DNA of 59,755 bases from WJLG01 sp964602485. Its GTDB lineage: Bacteria; Patescibacteriota; Patescibacteriia; Patescibacteriales; WJLG01. The DNA is taken from assembly GCA_964602485.1 (NCBI GenBank), contig CAZRQU010000005.1:1-59755 (forward strand). Direction: 5' to 3'. A program made the position numbers and the translations under genes. The notes under the pieces are model-generated. The model was not told where the DNA came from, did no database searches, and saw only the letters and a list, made by a program, of their open reading frames with translations. Position 1 is the first letter of the stretch. The number at the start of each line of letters is the position of its first letter. Of this stretch, positions 33,275 to 40,866 are shown piece by piece.

Positions 33275-33646
33275 ATGAAGAAAATAATGAAAAAAGTTAG
33301 TGTTTTAGTTCTTTTACTATCAATATTGATATTACCCTACCTGGTTTTCGCTCAAAGTCCGCAAGATGCCTTAGAACAAGTAGGCTCAGATGTAGGCTTT
33401 GCTGAAGCTGACGAAACAACGATCTCTGAAATAGCTGGAACAGCTGTTAGTGTGGCCTTAAGCTTGTTAGGAGTATTTTTTATACTACTTATAATATATG
33501 GCGGGGCTCGCTGGATGAATGCCCAAGGAAATGAACAGGAAGTAGAAACAGCTAAGAATATAATCAAAAATTCCATTATCGGACTAATAATAGTCATTGG
33601 CGCTTACGCTATATACGGCTTGGTCGCCATCCTTATAGTAAAATAA
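33275..33646 (+). CDS. T4SS-type pilin-like protein 5
   Basis: A 123-residue paralogue. The signal peptide ends at LVFA-QSP. The core is YGGARWMNAQGNEQEVETAK, and the C terminus ends directly after the second helix (LVAILIVK). It starts 23 bases after pilin 4 and is followed after one base by pilin 6. Confidence 0.83.
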   Translation: MKKIMKKVSVLVLLLSILILPYLVFAQSPQDALEQVGSDVGFAEADETTISEIAGTAVSVALSLLGVFFILLIIYGGARWMNAQGNEQEVETAKNIIKNSIIGLIIVIGAYAIYGLVAILIVK

Positions 33647-33647
33647 T

Positions 33648-34061
33648 ATGATAAAAACCCTCTTAAACATTTTGCTTATCATAAATTTACTACTGTTGCC
33701 CACAATTGCTTCGGCTAGTGTGTTCACTCAAGAAGCATCAGTTGAGTACGCAGGCGGACAATCAGCTGCTTTTCGTGATTCAGCTGGTTATAGCGGATCA
33801 GCTACCGTAGGCGGAATAGCCGCCTCTGTGATAAATATAGCTTTAGGGCTTTTAGGTATTAGCTTTATGGGCCTGTTGATATATGGTGGCTTCACCTGGA
33901 TGACAGCTCAAGGAAATGAAGAAGAGGCCAAAAAGGCCATAAAGATCATCCAGATGGCCGTTATCGGCCTGATCATAATCATCTCCGCTTATTCCATTAC
34001 TCATTTCGTGTTCTCGGCCTTGAACGAATCCACATCCCAGTCCGGCAGTTTGAATCCTTGA
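33648..34061 (+). CDS. T4SS-type pilin-like protein 6
   Basis: A 137-residue paralogue with signal peptide ending at TIASA-SVF and core YGGFTWMTAQGNEEEAKKAI. The C-terminal tail is serine-rich (ESTSQSGSLNP). It starts one base after pilin 5 and ends with UGA. It is followed by a strong terminator, which closes the cluster. No ATPase, VirB6, VirB8 or coupling protein is in the window. Confidence 0.83.
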   Translation: MIKTLLNILLIINLLLLPTIASASVFTQEASVEYAGGQSAAFRDSAGYSGSATVGGIAASVINIALGLLGISFMGLLIYGGFTWMTAQGNEEEAKKAIKIIQMAVIGLIIIISAYSITHFVFSALNESTSQSGSLNP

Positions 34062-34090
34062 TATCGCAATACCATATTTTCATATAAAAA

Positions 34091-34127
34091 AATAAGGGGA
34101 AAGCTAAAAGCTTATCCCCTTTTTTTG
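34091..34127 (+). terminator. Terminator of the pilin cluster
   Basis: AAGGGGA / TCCCCTT stem with inner AAGCT/AGCTT pairs and seven T. Confidence 0.85.
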
Positions 34128-34150
34128 TTGGGGCCAGGTCTAGAACAGGT

Positions 34151-34630
34151 CTAGAAATTGTATTCTATGACCTTGGCCACATACTCACCGCTTTTGGAGT
34201 CGTACTCCTCGGCGGTGGAAATCTCATAAACTTGTCTGGCATCAGCCTGGCCGTTGTAATAAACGACCACCAGGTATTTGCCGACTGGCAACCTTTTTCT
34301 TGTCTCCCGGTGCCCCATCAAAGCGGCGCCAAACCACTCCACGTCCCGCCAAAATGAGGTCTTATAGACCTTTATTTTAACGTTTCGGTAAGAGTTGTTG
34401 CGCAAGATCACTTCATAGCGACCTTGCTCATCCACGTCCGGGCTTCTTTCCCGGATGACCTTTTTAGCCAATTCTTGCTCTCTTTTGTAATAATCGCCAT
34501 TTTTGGGCGACTCTCCTCTAGCGATCTCGGAGTTATCTCGAGCCGCATCAATGTCGACCATCTTCAGAGACGAGCAATTATTCAAGGCAAAGGCCAAAAC
34601 AATAACGAACAAAATTTGAAAGAACCTCAT
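34151..34630 (-). CDS. Putative secreted or lipoprotein, unknown
   Basis: A 159-residue protein starting at MRFFQILFVIVLAFALNNCSS, a signal sequence with a possible but atypical lipobox (LNNC). The start at 34630 is fixed by a consensus AGGAGG ribosome site; the in-frame ATG at 34669 lies upstream of it. The mature part is charged in its first half and beta-rich in its second (YEVILRNNSYRNVKIKVYK; LPVGKYLVVVYY). The GC content is higher than that of its neighbours, which may mean transfer. Family not recognised. Confidence 0.6.
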   Translation of the reverse strand: MRFFQILFVIVLAFALNNCSSLKMVDIDAARDNSEIARGESPKNGDYYKREQELAKKVIRERSPDVDEQGRYEVILRNNSYRNVKIKVYKTSFWRDVEWFGAALMGHRETRKRLPVGKYLVVVYYNGQADARQVYEISTAEEYDSKSGEYVAKVIEYNF

Positions 34631-34736
34631 GACAACCTCCTGGGTTGATATAAATGAAATATTACTCACTATCTTTCTTATTTTTCATATTATTATAGCA
34701 TTTTTTATACTTTTAGTCAACACAATAAACCAAAAA

Positions 34737-35075
34737 GAAAAGGGCCCAGCAAGGGCCCAATTCTATGTGAATTAATAATTGACCCTACAGCTGAGCCCTG
34801 TTCCTAAAAATGAATTCTTTTTTATCCGTTGTTTCATTTTCAGGAATAAGGGCTTTTGTGCCGACTTGCAAAAGCGACTTTCTACCAGTTTTTGTAGGAT
34901 TCGGATTTTTATTTTTATTTCAAAATATTTTTTGTTCCGAATCTCTGCTTTTCTTTTGTTTTTGTTTTTTTGTATTTTGCCATGTCGGTGCTGGCAAATA
35001 TTTTAAAACCAGTAGAAAGCAAAGAAGTGATCCCAATTTATCTTCATTTTTCGAAGCACTTCTCTATAATGTATT
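34737..35075 (-). ncRNA. Candidate structured non-coding RNA
   Basis: On the minus strand this segment ends in a terminator (GGGCCC-TTGCT-GGGCCC then T-rich). A long-range stem pairs CTTTCTACTGGTTTT with AAAACTGGTAGAAAG (two G-U pairs). Inside it are the stems GCCA/TGGC and GATTCGGA/TCCGAATC. Further pairs are GAAGTG/CACTTC at the 5' side, and GCCC/GGGC with CCT/AGG and ATGAA/TTCAT at the 3' side. I could not match it to RNase P RNA, tmRNA, 6S or SRP RNA. Promoter is unclear. The overlapping plus-strand reading frame is phenylalanine-rich and looks spurious. Confidence 0.4.
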
Positions 35076-35189
35076 ATTCTTTTGTAAAATGTCCCCCAAA
35101 GAGCCAACAATGTGCGTTTTTTATGTTTCTATATATATTATACACCCCCCGGAAAAACAAGTCAATTATACTGATTGTTGATTATTTTG

Positions 35190-35480
35190 TCTAGTTATTT
35201 ATTCTAAAATAAGCGAATTTTTTGTTTTCATCTTTTTTTATAAACTACTTATCCACATTTTAAGTCCACTGTACTCTGGACTTAAATCATTATTTTATCC
35301 ACCAAAAACACAGGTTATCCACATTTTAAGTCCACTGTACTCTGGACTTATCGTTTTATACCAATTTTTAGGATGTTTATTTCATAAAAGCCCATTTTTA
35401 TTAGCATTCCTTGTATAAATTTTTTATACAAGAAAATACTGTAGAAAAGTCCACTGTACAGTGGACTTTTCTATTTTTTA
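35190..35480. other. Candidate replication origin (oriC)
   Basis: A very AT-rich segment with two perfect DnaA boxes TTATCCACA (35249-35257 and 35315-35323) and one near match TTATCCACC (35295-35303). Each perfect box is followed after 3 bases by the palindrome TAAGTCCA-N8-TGGACTTA, making a 36-bp exact direct repeat with 66-bp period. Further inverted repeats are at 35411-35431 (CTTGTATAA/TTATACAAG) and 35445-35470. The rpmH-rnpA-yidD-yidC block is 1.5-3.3 kb away, and gene direction flips here. Confidence 0.6.
35445..35470. repeat. Perfect 26-bp palindrome with the AGTCCA-N8-TGGACT motif
   Basis: AAAAGTCCACTG followed by TA and its complement. One of several copies of this motif, also at 35261-35284, 35327-35350, 36845-36866 and 56175-56198. 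Confidence 0.85.
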
Positions 35481-35550
35481 ATGTTTTAACACTTTTTAAA
35501 TGGTTGATCAAAGAACACTTTTCACTAACAAAAAAGGATTATTAAAAAAA

Positions 35551-35896
35551 TCCCGAACAGGTCGGGATTTTGAGGCTTGGGCGGGAATCGAAGGGGCGGA
35601 AGCCCCACTCCTAGTCGATTAACGTTTGTTTATTGGGATGTTTCTTGCTTCCAAGCAAAGATCTGCCTTTTGTACCACTTTGTCCCAAAAGGCGGGTTCT
35701 CTCATCCGCCAAAGCCACAAAAATCCCGAACAGGTCGGGATTTTGAGGCTTGGGCGGGAATCGAAGGGGCGGAAGCCCCACTCCTAGTCGATTAACGTTT
35801 GTTTATTGGGATGTTTCTTGCTTCCAAGCAAAGATCTGCCTTTTGTACCACTTTGTCCCAAAAGGCGGGTTCTCTCATCCGCCAAAGCCACAAAAA
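35551..35896 (-). repeat. Two exact 173-bp units bearing the tRNA-Cys 3' end
   Basis: Units starting at 35551 and 35724 are identical, and a third start at 35897 runs into the intact tRNA-Cys. Each has the terminator TCCCGAACAGGTCGGGA and the tRNA-Cys acceptor to T loop (ending GGGAATCGAA), then GGGGC-GGAA-GCCCC and about 100 bp of other sequence. That ends in an inverted damaged tRNA 3' end (GCGGGTTCTCTCATCCGCCA, then AAGCC). Confidence 0.9.
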
Positions 35897-35918
35897 TCCC
35901 GAACAGGTCGGGATTTTG

Positions 35919-35990
35919 AGGCTTGGGCGGGAATCGAACCCGCAATCAGGGTTTTGCAAACCCGTGCCTTAACCATTTGGCCACCAAGCC
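35919..35990 (-). tRNA. tRNA-Cys (GCA)
   Basis: Anticodon loop TTGCAAA. Acceptor GGCTTGG/CCAAGCC with discriminator U73, the cysteine identity base. Confidence 0.93.
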
Positions 35991-36108
35991 CTGGTTTGTT
36001 ATACGATCAATAATGATAACAAATAATAATATACCAAAACTTAAGCCAAAAAACAAGTCCCCACTATATATAATAGTAGGGACTTGTTTAATATTATAAG
36101 AAGATGTT

Positions 36109-36693
36109 TTATTTAAGAAACTCTACCAGGGCCAATTTAACACCAAATTGCTTAGCCTCCTGCTTACTGATCATCCAAATATCGGCCCTATCAGCCCCAT
36201 ACCTGGAATTCATTCTATCTCTAACCACAAAAACTCTGTCACCGTATAATTCCGGTATTCTAACCTTTGTGCCCATCCTAACGCCATTCATGGCAATAGT
36301 GTCTTCAATTCCATGTTCGCAAACGTTGAACCCGTTGGCGGTTATACAAGGAGTAGAATCACACTGGCCAACCTCAGAATTATAGGCAGTGAACACTACG
36401 TTTCTCGCGTAAGCTACCGGATTATCGCTATTTTTAGGTAATTTATTTTTAAATTCTTTTTTCTCTAGCTTTTTTGTTTCTACTAAAAGTTGGTCTATGT
36501 CTCCAATCTTAGCAAAATAATCAATATTTTTTATCTTAGCTAAGGTTGGGATAGGGGCAAAAATAGCTATATTTAGCATTACTACACCTAATATTAGTAT
36601 AATAACTGCCTTATTGTTCATTTTTTTAGCTATTTGCTTAACCTTTTCGATCAGGGGACCAGGCTTGTCCTTGTCCATATTGTTATTTTTCAT
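36109..36693 (-). CDS. 3D-domain (double-psi beta-barrel) envelope protein
   Basis: A 194-residue protein with a basic cytoplasmic N terminus, a membrane helix (AVIILILGVVMLNIAIFA) and a C-terminal 3D domain. The domain shows FTAYNSEVGQCDSTPCITANG, MGTKVRIPELYGDRVFVVRDRM and the aspartate in RADIWM. This barrel is found in MltA and YabE-like cell-wall lytic transglycosylases; a role in peptidoglycan cleavage is inferred. The promoter region contains an AGTCCA-N8-TGGACT palindrome at 36845-36866. Confidence 0.8.
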   Translation of the reverse strand: MKNNNMDKDKPGPLIEKVKQIAKKMNNKAVIILILGVVMLNIAIFAPIPTLAKIKNIDYFAKIGDIDQLLVETKKLEKKEFKNKLPKNSDNPVAYARNVVFTAYNSEVGQCDSTPCITANGFNVCEHGIEDTIAMNGVRMGTKVRIPELYGDRVFVVRDRMNSRYGADRADIWMISKQEAKQFGVKLALVEFLK

Positions 36694-36844
36694 TTAGTTG
36701 ACTTATATCTAAGTAAATAAAAAATCCTATCGAACTCGACAGGAAATCTGTTTACTATATCATATTTTTATCTTTTTGTCAATACTAACCTTCTTATACT
36801 AAAACAGTTCAAACCTTTTTATCATTTACCATCTATAATGTCAA

Positions 36845-36866
36845 TAGTCCACTACATCCTGGACTA
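36845..36866. repeat. Palindrome TAGTCCA-N8-TGGACTA
   Basis: Same motif and same 8-bp spacing as the copies near the candidate origin. It sits upstream of the 3D-domain gene and downstream of yidC. Confidence 0.75.
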
Positions 36867-36918
36867 AAAACAAAAAAGCAGGACTTTTAGTCCTGCCTAG
36901 TATTAACCCTTCTTTGTT

Positions 36919-37713
36919 TTATTCTTTGTTTTCAACCTTCTCACCCTCTACAACCTTCTTATTTTCTGAATTGTCCAAAGCATTCTCTTTTTTATGTTCA
37001 CTCTTGTCTGCTTTTTTAAATATGAACTTCTGTTGAAGAATAGTTAGAATAGTGGTAGTAAGCCAATATAGAGTAAGCCCTCCGGGCAATTTCATCCCTA
37101 TTATAACGGTAAGTATTGGCATAAAATAAAGCATTTGTTTGTTCATGGCCGCCGCCATATTCTCGTCGCGAGCGCCTTCGGATCTTACAGGGGCCTTTTT
37201 CTTGGTCATCATCTTAGCCTGGAAAAATTGGGACAGACCGGCCAAGATAGCAAATAAAGCCACTGGTTGGGCCAGGTCAAGATATCCCATTGTTATAGGA
37301 TCTATAACCTCAGGCTTATCTATAAAAGGATACACTAGCTCTAAAGAACCATTAGCCAAACCAGTTCTAAAAACCCTAAAAACAGCTATTAGAAAAGGTA
37401 ATTGTATCAAAAGTGGTAAACATGAGGAAAATGGGTTTATTTTATGTTCGGCGTAGAGTTCCATCATCTTCCTGCCCATTTCTTCCTTGTTGTCAGCGTA
37501 CTCTTTCTTTATTTTGTCTACCTTGGGTTGCAATTCCTGTAATGACTTTTGTGATTCAATAGACTTTTTAGATAAAGGCAATAATGCTAATTTTATAACC
37601 ACTGTCATTAAGATTATAGCTATCCCAATATCGTTCCCCGGAACGTTATTATACAAAAATACTAGCAAATTCAATATTGGCTGATAAAATATCGTGGTAA
37701 AAATAGAAATCAT
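36919..37713 (-). CDS. yidC: Membrane protein insertase YidC (Oxa1 type)
   Basis: A 264-residue insertase with the five-helix Oxa1 core and no large periplasmic domain, as in Gram-positive bacteria. Features: the amphipathic loop LSKKSIESQKSLQELQPKVDK, EHKINPFSSCLPLLIQLPFLIAVFR and LPGGLTLYWLTTTILTILQQ. It inserts membrane proteins together with Sec or alone. It is the last gene of the rpmH-rnpA-yidD-yidC block, 40 bases after yidD. The C terminus is highly charged, which can help contact the ribosome. Confidence 0.93.
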   Translation of the reverse strand: MISIFTTIFYQPILNLLVFLYNNVPGNDIGIAIILMTVVIKLALLPLSKKSIESQKSLQELQPKVDKIKKEYADNKEEMGRKMMELYAEHKINPFSSCLPLLIQLPFLIAVFRVFRTGLANGSLELVYPFIDKPEVIDPITMGYLDLAQPVALFAILAGLSQFFQAKMMTKKKAPVRSEGARDENMAAAMNKQMLYFMPILTVIIGMKLPGGLTLYWLTTTILTILQQKFIFKKADKSEHKKENALDNSENKKVVEGEKVENKE

Positions 37714-37753
37714 ATATTAAACTAAGTGTTAAGGACTAATAATTATTCTTAAT

Positions 37754-38017
37754 TCATTTTATAGGATCATACCCTCCCTTACTCCAGGGATTACAACGCA
37801 AAACCCTCCAAAAAGCCTTGAACCCGCCTTTTAGCAAGCCATACTTGCTTATGGCTTGTATAGCATAGTCCGAACAGGTAGGCCTGAATTTGCAACGCCC
37901 ATAAGGAGAGAGGTGTTTTAAGAGTCCGTGATCAAAAGATAAGGTTTTTTGGTACGCCCGAATGATATAAATGACAATCAGTTTTGAAAAATGTCTTATT
38001 TTAAGAAAAAAATTCAT
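37754..38017 (-). CDS. yidD: Membrane protein insertion efficiency factor YidD
   Basis: An 87-residue protein with YIIRAYQKTLSFDHGLLKHL, then CKFRPTCSDYAIQAISKYG and GLLKGGFKAFWRVLRCNPWSKGGYDPIK, the full family pattern with three conserved cysteines. It helps YidC-dependent insertion at the inner face of the membrane. It overlaps rnpA by 4 bases. Confidence 0.94.
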   Translation of the reverse strand: MNFFLKIRHFSKLIVIYIIRAYQKTLSFDHGLLKHLSPYGRCKFRPTCSDYAIQAISKYGLLKGGFKAFWRVLRCNPWSKGGYDPIK

Positions 38018-38358
38018 TTATTAGCAAGTTTTAACCTTTCAAGCCCTTTTTTTATTGTTGTCTCTATCTCAACAAATTCCTTTTCCTTTATAGCGGGAGT
38101 GGTAGTTACCACAATATCGAATCCTTTTTTTACCTCATCTACACTATTATTTATAGCTTGCCTTAGTCTTCTTTTTATTTTATTTCTGATCACCGCCTTC
38201 TTGCTAACCTTTTCACCTACTAATATTCCGTATCTATTTTTCTTTAGGTCATTTTTTACGGCTCTAACGCCCAAAATACCCAAAAAGACCCCTTTACCCT
38301 GCTTAAAAACCTTGTCGAAATCCTTGTCTTTAGTGAGTCGGTTGTCTTTTTTTAACAT
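38014..38358 (-). CDS. rnpA: Ribonuclease P protein component
   Basis: A 114-residue protein with LKKDNRLTKDKDFDKVFKQG at the N terminus and the RNR motif in SKKAVIRNKIKRRLRQAI. It binds RNase P RNA to mature tRNA 5' ends. It lies in the standard position after rpmH and overlaps yidD. Confidence 0.94.
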   Translation of the reverse strand: MLKKDNRLTKDKDFDKVFKQGKGVFLGILGVRAVKNDLKKNRYGILVGEKVSKKAVIRNKIKRRLRQAINNSVDEVKKGFDIVVTTTPAIKEKEFVEIETTIKKGLERLKLANK

Positions 38359-38382
38359 AAAAACGCGTTAAAATATCAACGC

Positions 38383-38523
38383 CTATTTTGTTAAAGTCTT
38401 TCTACCTCTTGCTCTTTTTCTAGCTAGAACGTTCTTTCCGTTCTTAGAGCTCATTCTTTTTCTGAATCCGTGCTTTTTTGAAGCTCTTCTGCTATTTGGT
38501 TGATAAGTTCTCTTCGTGCTCAT
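38383..38523 (-). CDS. rpmH: 50S ribosomal protein L34
   Basis: A 46-residue ribosomal protein, MSTKRTYQPNSRRASKKHGF at the N terminus and GRKTLTK at the C terminus. The KRTYQPNxRRxxKKHGFRxRM pattern is complete and the length is typical (44-47). It heads the rpmH-rnpA-yidD-yidC block. In many bacteria dnaA lies just upstream, but here the upstream neighbour is a divergent DksA/TraR-like gene. Confidence 0.95.
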   Translation of the reverse strand: MSTKRTYQPNSRRASKKHGFRKRMSSKNGKNVLARKRARGRKTLTK

Positions 38524-38749
38524 ATTATAAACAGTTATTATCTTATATAAACAAAAAATACAACACCGCGAACCAGTGTCATTAATTTCTTTTTATCGCT
38601 AAAGTCAGATTATCACAGGCAACTACTAAAGTCAATATAACCGCCTCTCACTATTGCAAAAAGGCAAAAAATCCTATATACTTATCTTGAGCTGATATTG
38701 TATTGGTTCAAATAGCAAAAGTTGCTATTTTTTAGTTAACAAAAATCAT

Positions 38750-39139
38750 ATGACAGAAGAAAAAGAGCTAGACAAAGAAGCTCTAGAAAAAATAGAAAAA
38801 GAACTGTTGGAAAGAAAGGAGCACCTGCTTCATGATCTTGGCAAGATCGCTCGAAAAGAAGATGAAGAAGGCGACGACCAATTTAAGGCCACTTTTCCTG
38901 AATATGGAGATAAACCGGATGAAAATGCGCAAGAAATAAGTGATTACTCTTCTAATCTAGCCAAAGAAGAGGTTTTAGAGAAACATCTAAGAGATATTGA
39001 ATCAGCGATAAAAAGGATAAAAGATGGGACTTACGGAAAATGCAAATATTGCCACAACCCTATCAATCCCAAAAGGCTTGAGGCTAGACCAACAGCTTCT
39101 TCCTGCATGCACTGCAAAACCGAACTGCAGAATAGTTAA
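38750..39139 (+). CDS. DksA/TraR-type zinc-finger protein
   Basis: A 129-residue protein with an N-terminal coiled coil (ALEKIEKELLERKEHLLHDL) and a C-terminal four-cysteine zinc finger (CKYCHNPINPKRLEARPTAS then CMHCK). The central acidic part includes KATFPEYGDKPDENAQEISDY, similar to the YocK/DksA family. It may bind the RNA polymerase secondary channel. The DxxDxA tip of true DksA is not clear. It precedes lspA by 32 bases. Confidence 0.82.
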   Translation: MTEEKELDKEALEKIEKELLERKEHLLHDLGKIARKEDEEGDDQFKATFPEYGDKPDENAQEISDYSSNLAKEEVLEKHLRDIESAIKRIKDGTYGKCKYCHNPINPKRLEARPTASSCMHCKTELQNS

Positions 39140-39171
39140 TTGGTATATCAGTATATTAGTTAATTGGTCCA

Positions 39172-39651
39172 ATGCGAATAAAAACAACAAAAGAAACGGC
39201 TTTAACTTTTACACTGGTCGTTTTTTTTGTTTTTATGGACAAATTGTTCAAAACATTGACCTTAAAAGGCTATTTGAATGAACCCGTCTCTCTTATTAAA
39301 GATATATTCACTCTTCATTTCACCCCAAACCCCAACATTGCTTTTTCCCTCCCCTTGTCCGGCCCTGTTTTGAGCTTTTTTATAGCCTTGGTCATACTGA
39401 TACTCATAGGCTGGTGGGTTAAATTGCTTCCGATTTCTAGGCTCCAAGCTCCCGATCCTAAGATCTATCCCTTGACAATATTGATATTTGGTGCTATTTT
39501 AAATTTTACCGATCGAATAAAATTCGGTTATGTTATTGACTACTTCGACCTTCGTTATTTCACGGTTTTTAACATAGCTGATATAATGATAACGATATCG
39601 GTAGCGACGATCTTAATACTACTTATAAAAGATACAAAAAATGAGCATTGA
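39172..39651 (+). CDS. lspA: Prolipoprotein signal peptidase
   Basis: A 159-residue, four-helix aspartic protease that removes signal peptides from lipoproteins. The first helix ends with MDKLFKTL, matching the family D-x-x-x-K. The catalytic aspartates lie in NFTDRIKFGYVIDYFDL and FNIADIMI. The window also encodes at least one clear lipoprotein (49340). It overlaps the kinase-like gene by 11 bases. Confidence 0.9.
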   Translation: MRIKTTKETALTFTLVVFFVFMDKLFKTLTLKGYLNEPVSLIKDIFTLHFTPNPNIAFSLPLSGPVLSFFIALVILILIGWWVKLLPISRLQAPDPKIYPLTILIFGAILNFTDRIKFGYVIDYFDLRYFTVFNIADIMITISVATILILLIKDTKNEH

Positions 39652-40576
39652 ATCTTTTCCTAATTTGAACATAAAAGAAGAGAAGACCAAGGAAGTTTTT
39701 GATGTTGAGAAAGTTTTAGAGAGGCCTGAAAGCATTTTCGCCGAACAAGAACCAACAGAAAAAACCAAACAAGAGGCAGCGGATGTTTATGAAGAAATTC
39801 TTATAGACCAAGAAAATGTTATTGGTCTTGGAAACGCCGGAGTTGTTCTAAATGAAACAGAAAACGCTTGCTTGAAATGTGTCTGGGAAAAAGCTGACGT
39901 TGAAATAAAAGGAAAAAGATTTGATCTTCTGCCAAAAAAACTTAGGAGATTAAGAGATGTCCAAAACTATTTTGCAGAAATAAATGCTAAAAAAAGAAAA
40001 TTTGTTTCCCAAGGGCTTAGTTTTGAAGCTGATAACAGTCCTTTAAAGGAAGCTGGATTGCAAATAGCTGCAAGAGAGATACTTAAAAAAGAAGGTCTTG
40101 AACATATTATCCCCGAAATAAACAGCATTCTACGTTTGAAAGACGAAAACGAAGGAGAAATAGAGGGATATCCTTATGATGCCATGGAAGATGTCTGTTT
40201 GATATCAATGGAAAAAGTAAAAGGAAGAAGTTTTGAAGATATGATACTTAATTATCCTGAAGATCAAGAAATAATCGAAAAAATAAACGTAGATAAAATA
40301 GCTAAAACCTTAGAAAGATCATTAGAGATCCTCCATGAACAAGGACTATCTCATAGGGATCTTTCCCCCAGGAACGTAATGATAAATTACGAAACTGGTG
40401 AACCAGCAATAATAGATTTCGGTAAATCAAAACATGACAGAAACCAAACCTCTGATCAGGAAGAATTGGATCAACTTAAAAGATTGATATTGCTGCTTAA
40501 AAGATTTCAGATAAACCCAAAAAAAGAAAGAGATAACCTGTCCACAGCTTATAAAAAACAGGAAGAAAAATTTTAA
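39641..40576 (+). CDS. Protein-kinase-like phosphotransferase
   Basis: A 311-residue protein with a kinase fold. The glycine loop is IGLGNAGVVLNE, a lysine follows in ACLKCVWEK, the catalytic loop is SHRDLSPRNVMIN (HRD and N) and the metal-binding motif is IIDFGKSK (DFG). All catalytic residues are present, so it is probably active as a serine/threonine-type or small-molecule kinase. The N-terminal about 60 residues are charged and low in complexity. It is followed by a 69-codon gene that may be functionally linked. Substrate unknown. Confidence 0.75.
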   Translation: MSIESFPNLNIKEEKTKEVFDVEKVLERPESIFAEQEPTEKTKQEAADVYEEILIDQENVIGLGNAGVVLNETENACLKCVWEKADVEIKGKRFDLLPKKLRRLRDVQNYFAEINAKKRKFVSQGLSFEADNSPLKEAGLQIAAREILKKEGLEHIIPEINSILRLKDENEGEIEGYPYDAMEDVCLISMEKVKGRSFEDMILNYPEDQEIIEKINVDKIAKTLERSLEILHEQGLSHRDLSPRNVMINYETGEPAIIDFGKSKHDRNQTSDQEELDQLKRLILLLKRFQINPKKERDNLSTAYKKQEEKF

Positions 40577-40602
40577 TTAAAATAATATCGAAAGGAAACA
40601 TT

Positions 40603-40812
40603 ATGAATGTGGCTCCTCAGTTGGACGAATTAGTCCGCAACCAAATCGAAAAAGAAAAAAAGAAAAACATTCTTTCTGATCGAATTGTCGTTGATGAAAA
40701 GCACATTCTTCTTAAAAGAGATTCGGAAGAACAAGAAAAAATGGCCAAAGATCATTTGCCTATTGGAGAGTACTTGATCAAAGGAAAAGAATACGTTCTT
40801 TATAACTTGTAA
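40603..40812 (+). CDS. Small charged protein downstream of the kinase-like gene
   Basis: A 69-residue, highly charged protein (LVRNQIEKEKKKNILSDRIV; HLPIGEYLIKGKEYVLYNL). A plausible ribosome site, GAAAGGAAAC, precedes the ATG. It is 26 bases after the kinase-like gene and followed by a terminator, so the two form a unit. Not recognised. Confidence 0.55.
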   Translation: MNVAPQLDELVRNQIEKEKKKNILSDRIVVDEKHILLKRDSEEQEKMAKDHLPIGEYLIKGKEYVLYNL

Positions 40813-40827
40813 CGAATGAAGACACCC

Positions 40828-40866
40828 CCCCTAAGAGACTAAAACTGGTCTTTTAGGGGTTTTTTA
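40828..40866. terminator. Bidirectional terminator overlapping the end of tsaE
   Basis: CCCCTAA ... TTAGGGG stem with AGAC/GTCT inner pairs and a T tract. It overlaps the tsaE stop codon at 40853. Confidence 0.8.

Noticed and set aside
34737..35075. RNase P RNA or tmRNA
   Set aside because: The conserved GAGGAAAGUC-type core and the tRNA-like 3' end with GGTTC were not found.
34779..35194. Plus-strand membrane protein gene
   Set aside because: Phe/Leu/Ser-rich translation of an AT-rich region, no ribosome site, several overlapping frames; the opposite strand shows structured-RNA features.
35551..35990. CRISPR array
   Set aside because: The repeats are 173 bp, identical over the whole unit and anchored on a tRNA; there are no short repeats with unique spacers and no cas genes.
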